Shown here: positions 60,701 to 64,000 of the stretch, piece after piece
Position numbering within the stretch: the stretch's first letter is position 1
Layout: each line of letters begins with the position of its first letter
Assembly: GCF_902806685.2 (NCBI RefSeq)
Contig: NC_048539.1
Location: 11,668,501 to 11,732,500 of the forward strand
Direction of reading: 5' to 3'
Origin: Maniola hyperantus
Lineage: Eukaryota > Arthropoda > Insecta > Lepidoptera > Nymphalidae
Length of the DNA stretch: 64,000 nucleotides
Translations under genes and position numbers: made by a program
Notes under the pieces: generated by a model
Databases searched by the model: none
What the model was told of the DNA's origin: nothing
What the model saw: the letters and a program-made list of their open reading frames with translations, nothing else

Positions 60701-63308
60701 GATTGGTCACCCTTAAGAGCTACGGAGACGGTCAAGCATGTAGTTTTGTTTTGCTTGATCAAGTGCTTGACGGTCGTATCAAGCAAACGGCATTTTTTTC
60801 ATATCTCGAACATCGCGTCGAGTCAAAATATAAAATCGCATCAATCATGTAAATGCTTGACTCAAGCATCGAGCAAAAATGTATGTGCTTAACGCCAAGC
60901 CGCTTGACCGTCTCGGAAGCCAATTAGAGTTTAGTTTCATGTGTACCTGCTCTAAAGCAGAGAGCTGCAGCGGCGGGGGCGGCGGCCGGCGCAGGCGCAA
61001 GCCCCATATGGTTGCGCGCTTCTTCATCTCTCGCCCACATTTGAAGCGCTTCCGCGAAGAGGTGAGCGCGGTTAGGATCTTTTCCCGACGCTCTGTCACC
61101 GGAGTTCGCCACATCTGTGTGTGAATATTGATTGGATTACTAGGGGGTTGGATCTCAGGAACAGATCTGTAGCTTTATGTGAACAGTTAAGTAAGGTAAG
61201 GTGCATATGTAAAGCCAGCCCAGTTGCTGACACCGAACTCGGCAATGGAATTGTGTAGTGTCACCTTTTCCGGCAGTTGCAGCGCGTGCCAGTTGTCCAT
61301 GATGTAGGGCATGATGACGGTGTCCAGGTCGAAATAGTTGGGCGCGTTGTAGGCGGTGAGGTTGAACAGCGCTAGGTGCGCCAGCTCCAGCCAGCACAGC
61401 TCCAGCCGGCGCAGGTACTCCGCGCCGCCGTTGCAGTTCGCACACGCGAATATGTACAACCTGATAAACGTCCAGTTTTGCGCATTTCTAATGTGTAGTA
61501 ATCTAAAATATTTCTATTAACGGTTTTCGGATTTTATCCTTCGCTTATGCTATAAGATCTAAATTTGAATTTTAGCAGGCAAGAAATTTGGCAGATTCTA
61601 GATCAATCGAAAGTACCCTATAGGTTTCTTGAGAGACACGACAGACAGACAACAAAGTGATCCTGTAAGGGTTCCTTTTTTCCTTTTGAGGTACGGTACC
61701 CTAAAAACATTTGTATTGTTACTTAAGCTGGCTCCAACAGTCAATAATATATTTTAAGAAACTCACTTATCCCCCGCATATAGTGGATACTGCAAACTCG
61801 AAACGCATCTTTGGTGAAACCAGCGAGAGCATCGACAGCATAGTAACATCTGAAAATACATGAAATCATTTTCTAACATTATGTAATATACTAGGTAACC
61901 CATCCAAGTTTGCTTGTGTGAAATTTTGATATTTATAGTCCGTACAAAATGAGAACTCACACACCATTTTAGCTCTATGTGTCAACTGTAATGTCAAAAG
62001 TGATTCACCTTTATAATAAGTACTAAAATTGTACTTTTGACATGACAGTTGACACAAAAATAATATTTATGAATTATACTTATATATCTAAACTAGCATA
62101 TGCTCGCGACTTCGTCTGCGTGGACTACACAAATTGCAAACCCCTATTTCACCCCCTTAGGGGACGAATTTTCAAAATTCTGGGCTGAAATTTGGCATGC
62201 AGATAGCTATTATGACAGGCATCCGCTAAGAAAGAATTTTTGAAAATTCAACTCCAAAGGGGGTGAAATAGGGGTTTGAAGTATGTGTAGTCCATGCAGA
62301 CGAAAGTCACGAGCATGAGATAGTTATACATAATATACATACAGCCTTGTACTGTTACTTCTGGAATCTGGATAAAGTGGCTTTCTAATGGTGAAATAAT
62401 TGTTAAAATCGATTCAGTAATTTCAGATTTTATCGTTTACAAATAAACAAACAAATGTTTCAAGTCACATACTTGCGCGAGCCAATCACTCTTGTCGCCA
62501 CAATAACAATGGGCCTCATGTTGGTCCTTGCCAGCTTCGGACGCGGTGGACGTCGTGGACGCAGTCTGAAACAACCAAACATCATTGTAGGCAACAAAGC
62601 AATGTGGCTCTATATCAATGGAAATAGTTAATGCAAAAATCGCAGTCTTTGCTCATACGACAATAACACAATGGTGCAGGCGATTCGTCGACTAAAGACA
62701 AAGAACGCACTAGATAGCCGAGACTCGTGGAAATTTCCGCTGGGGAAGTTTTCTCTAATCACGCTAATCTGTTCTTCAACCAATCTACTCATAGTCCACA
62801 CAGTAACAAAAAAAAAGAACATGAGGCGTATGACTAACAGCCAGACTTGCACAAATGCAACTTCAGATTGAAATATTTGTTTTGTGTGACCTACTCACTA
62901 CCCTATAAAAGCTAGTTTAGTTAGGAAAGATCTTTCTCTGTCCATGGTCGCTCCAAGTCGATCGGGAGAGCATGCTATTACAATAAACATCGGGCCGGAC
63001 ATACTCAAGATCTCACTTCGCGCATAGCGCGTGAAGTGTGAATAATACGAACCAACATTTGGAATTAGTTACATTAATTAATTAATATTTTGTTTTTAAA
63101 AGAAACTAAGAATGACTGCTAGATTGAAATGTCAAATATAAGGTTTTATATAATGAACTCACGTCACACGGTGGCGTGAGTTCCTGCTGCTGACGCCTCT
63201 GCTGGCCACCCTTGAACCGGAACAAGTCGGACCTCTTCAGCGCGCGGTTCTCGGCCGCGGCCACGCGGTACCTCTGCTCCACACACCGCTTGCAGTGCCA
63301 TGATGCTC
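57722..63308 (-). CDS. Pcl: Polycomblike (PHF19/MTF2/PHF1 family), C-terminal exons; 5' part outside window
   Basis: Eight minus-strand exons: 63308-63163, 62565-62473, 61849-61767, 61460-61265, 61114-60947, 60080-59977, 59904-58995 and 58114-57722 (stop TAG), about 696 residues. The first holds the end of PHD1 (SWHCKRCVEQRY). PHD2 spans exons 2-4: HCYCGDKSDWLAQ, MLLCCRCSRWFHQRC, FACANC. The extended-homology winged-helix region follows: YLRRLELCWLELAHLALFNL, YFDLDTVIMPYIMDNW and GREMKKRATIWGLRLRRPP. A long low-complexity Ser/Asn segment leads to the C-terminal chromo-like MTF2_C domain (SYFRAGQTFRVLARRV...YLIEW). The Tudor domain and most of PHD1 lie right of the window. Pcl proteins recruit and stimulate PRC2 at CpG-rich or H3K36me3 chromatin. 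Phases agree throughout. Introns contain several MITEs, one 28 bp from the first exon. Confidence 0.94.
58411..58632 (+). repeat. Family A repeat in a Pcl intron
   Basis: Well-preserved copy: gatgcccgcggcttcgcccg to ttcgcatttataatatttgt, with the agacagacagacagacac tract. Confidence 0.78.
60716..60921. mobile_element. TIR element adjacent to a Pcl exon
   Basis: Ends gagctacggagacggtcaag and cttgaccgtctcggaagc, with internal caagcatgtag / catcgagc and tgcttgac motifs. It ends 26 bp from the donor of exon 61114-60947. Confidence 0.65.
61938..62060. repeat. Foldback repeat in Pcl intron
   Basis: agtccgtacaaaatgagaac ... tgacatgacagttgacac, same family as 42660-42800. Confidence 0.7.
62092..62330. 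repeat. Two family B repeats joined head-out as a palindrome
   Basis: Forward half 62092-62180 (atatgctcgcgacttcgtct) abuts a reverse half 62181-62330 ending gcagacgaaagtcacgagca, giving a large inverted repeat in the Pcl intron. Confidence 0.65.
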
Positions 63309-63335
63309 CTATGTTCATACATCACGTGTTAGAGT

Positions 63336-63462
63336 GTTTGTGCACTCATCCGTATTCGGTTCTTATCCGTGATTCTTTAATGTGGCCGTCATACAAATAC
63401 GTACATTCGATTCGTTTTTTTTTACGGATCCGTCAAATCACGGATGAGTGCACAAACGCCCT
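63336..63462. mobile_element. MITE 28 bp from a Pcl exon
   Basis: Ends gtgtttgtgcactcatccgt and acggatgagtgcacaaacgc are perfect inverted repeats, 127 bp. Confidence 0.75.
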
Positions 63463-63535
63463 TAATGCAATACACACGCAAAATAAAACAATCAATTTTA
63501 TTATTGATGGTCTGAAAAATATCTCTGTAAGTTTC

Positions 63536-64000
63536 AGTTAGAGTGGTTAAGACTACAGCTTCCTATTTGGAGAGTTCGTGGTTCGATCCTGGGCACGCAT
63601 CTCTATCTTTTCGGAATTAAGATGTGCGTTTCATTCTCAGCAAATCTTCTAAATATATAAAAGGAAAAGCTGACTGACTGATCTATCAACGCACAGCCCA
63701 AACTACTGGACGGATCGGGCTGAAATTTGACGTATGAGCTATTATGATGTAGACATCCACTAAGAAATGACTTTTGAAAATTCAACCACTAAGGGGTTTG
63801 AAAATTGTGTAGTCCACGACGACGAAGTCGCGAGTATAAGCTAGTAAAATAGAAGGAAAACATCGTGAGAAACCCTATATGCCTGAGAATTCTCCATGGT
63901 GTTCTCAAAGGTTGTGAAGTCTGCCAATCTGCACTTGACCAGCGCAGTGGATTACACACTTCGAATTCTGAGAGGAGACCATGCTCAGTAGTAGGGCAGC
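63536..64000. other. SINE fragments and family B repeat at the right edge
   Basis: 63536-63640 SINE head (ggttcgatcctgggcacgca), 63650-63845 reverse family B copy, 63850-64000 SINE tail (gagaggagaccatgctcagt). It looks like one SINE interrupted by a family B insertion. No Pcl exon seen here. Confidence 0.6.

Noticed and set aside
60845..61112. Alternative minus-strand frame with LFAEALQMWARDEEARNHMG
   Set aside because: The +1 frame VTERREKILTALTSSRKRF matches the Polycomblike family and keeps splice phase, so this frame is a shadow.

Overview
The window looks like nuclear DNA of a moth or butterfly (Lepidoptera). It has AT-rich introns and intergenic DNA, insect-type intron-split genes with GT..AG junctions, and many copies of short repeats typical of lepidopteran genomes: the 'gcgacttcgtccgcgtgga' families, tRNA-derived SINEs, an 'agggttccgtacc' family and many TIR/MITE elements. 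There is no bacterial-style gene organisation, CRISPR array or convincing functional tRNA or rRNA gene. All family calls rest on motifs read by eye; no database search was run.

Layout, left to right. (1) About 1.0-3.9 kb, + strand: last four coding exons of PRMT5 (arginine methyltransferase), cut by the left edge. (2) 4.1-6.4 kb, - strand: complete three-exon COQ4 (ubiquinone biosynthesis), tail to tail with PRMT5. (3) 9.4-10.5 kb, + strand: small two-exon C2H2 zinc-finger gene. (4) 12.4-16.4 kb, - strand: complete six-exon Ctr1 copper transporter. (5) 16.4-30 kb: repeat-rich intergenic block with a THAP remnant (20.5 kb), a clean hAT-type MITE (22.8 kb), an internally deleted P-element-like THAP transposase relic (24.8-25.6 kb) and a 1.7-kb hAT-type insertion (26.7-28.4 kb). 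(6) 34.3-53.9 kb, + strand: BET bromodomain gene fs(1)h (BRD4-like), 18 coding exons with two bromodomains, NET domain, Ser-rich segment and the BRD4-type C-terminal motif. It carries one apparent frameshift in an A8 run and a likely short-isoform stop inside a long, transposon-poor intron. (7) 54.8 kb, + strand: orphan first exon of another THAP gene. (8) 57.7-63.3 kb, - strand: last eight coding exons of Polycomblike (PHF19/MTF2 family), cut by the right edge.

PRMT5, fs(1)h and Polycomblike are all chromatin or histone-modification proteins (arginine methylation, acetyl-lysine reading, PRC2 recruitment). COQ4 and Ctr1 are mitochondrial/metal housekeeping genes. There is no operon logic, so I read the grouping as ordinary local synteny. 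The most unusual features are the fs(1)h frameshift and intronic stop, the THAP/P-element relics, and several structured repeats (tandem units inside a TIR element, palindromic tandem repeats in the fs(1)h 3' UTR).
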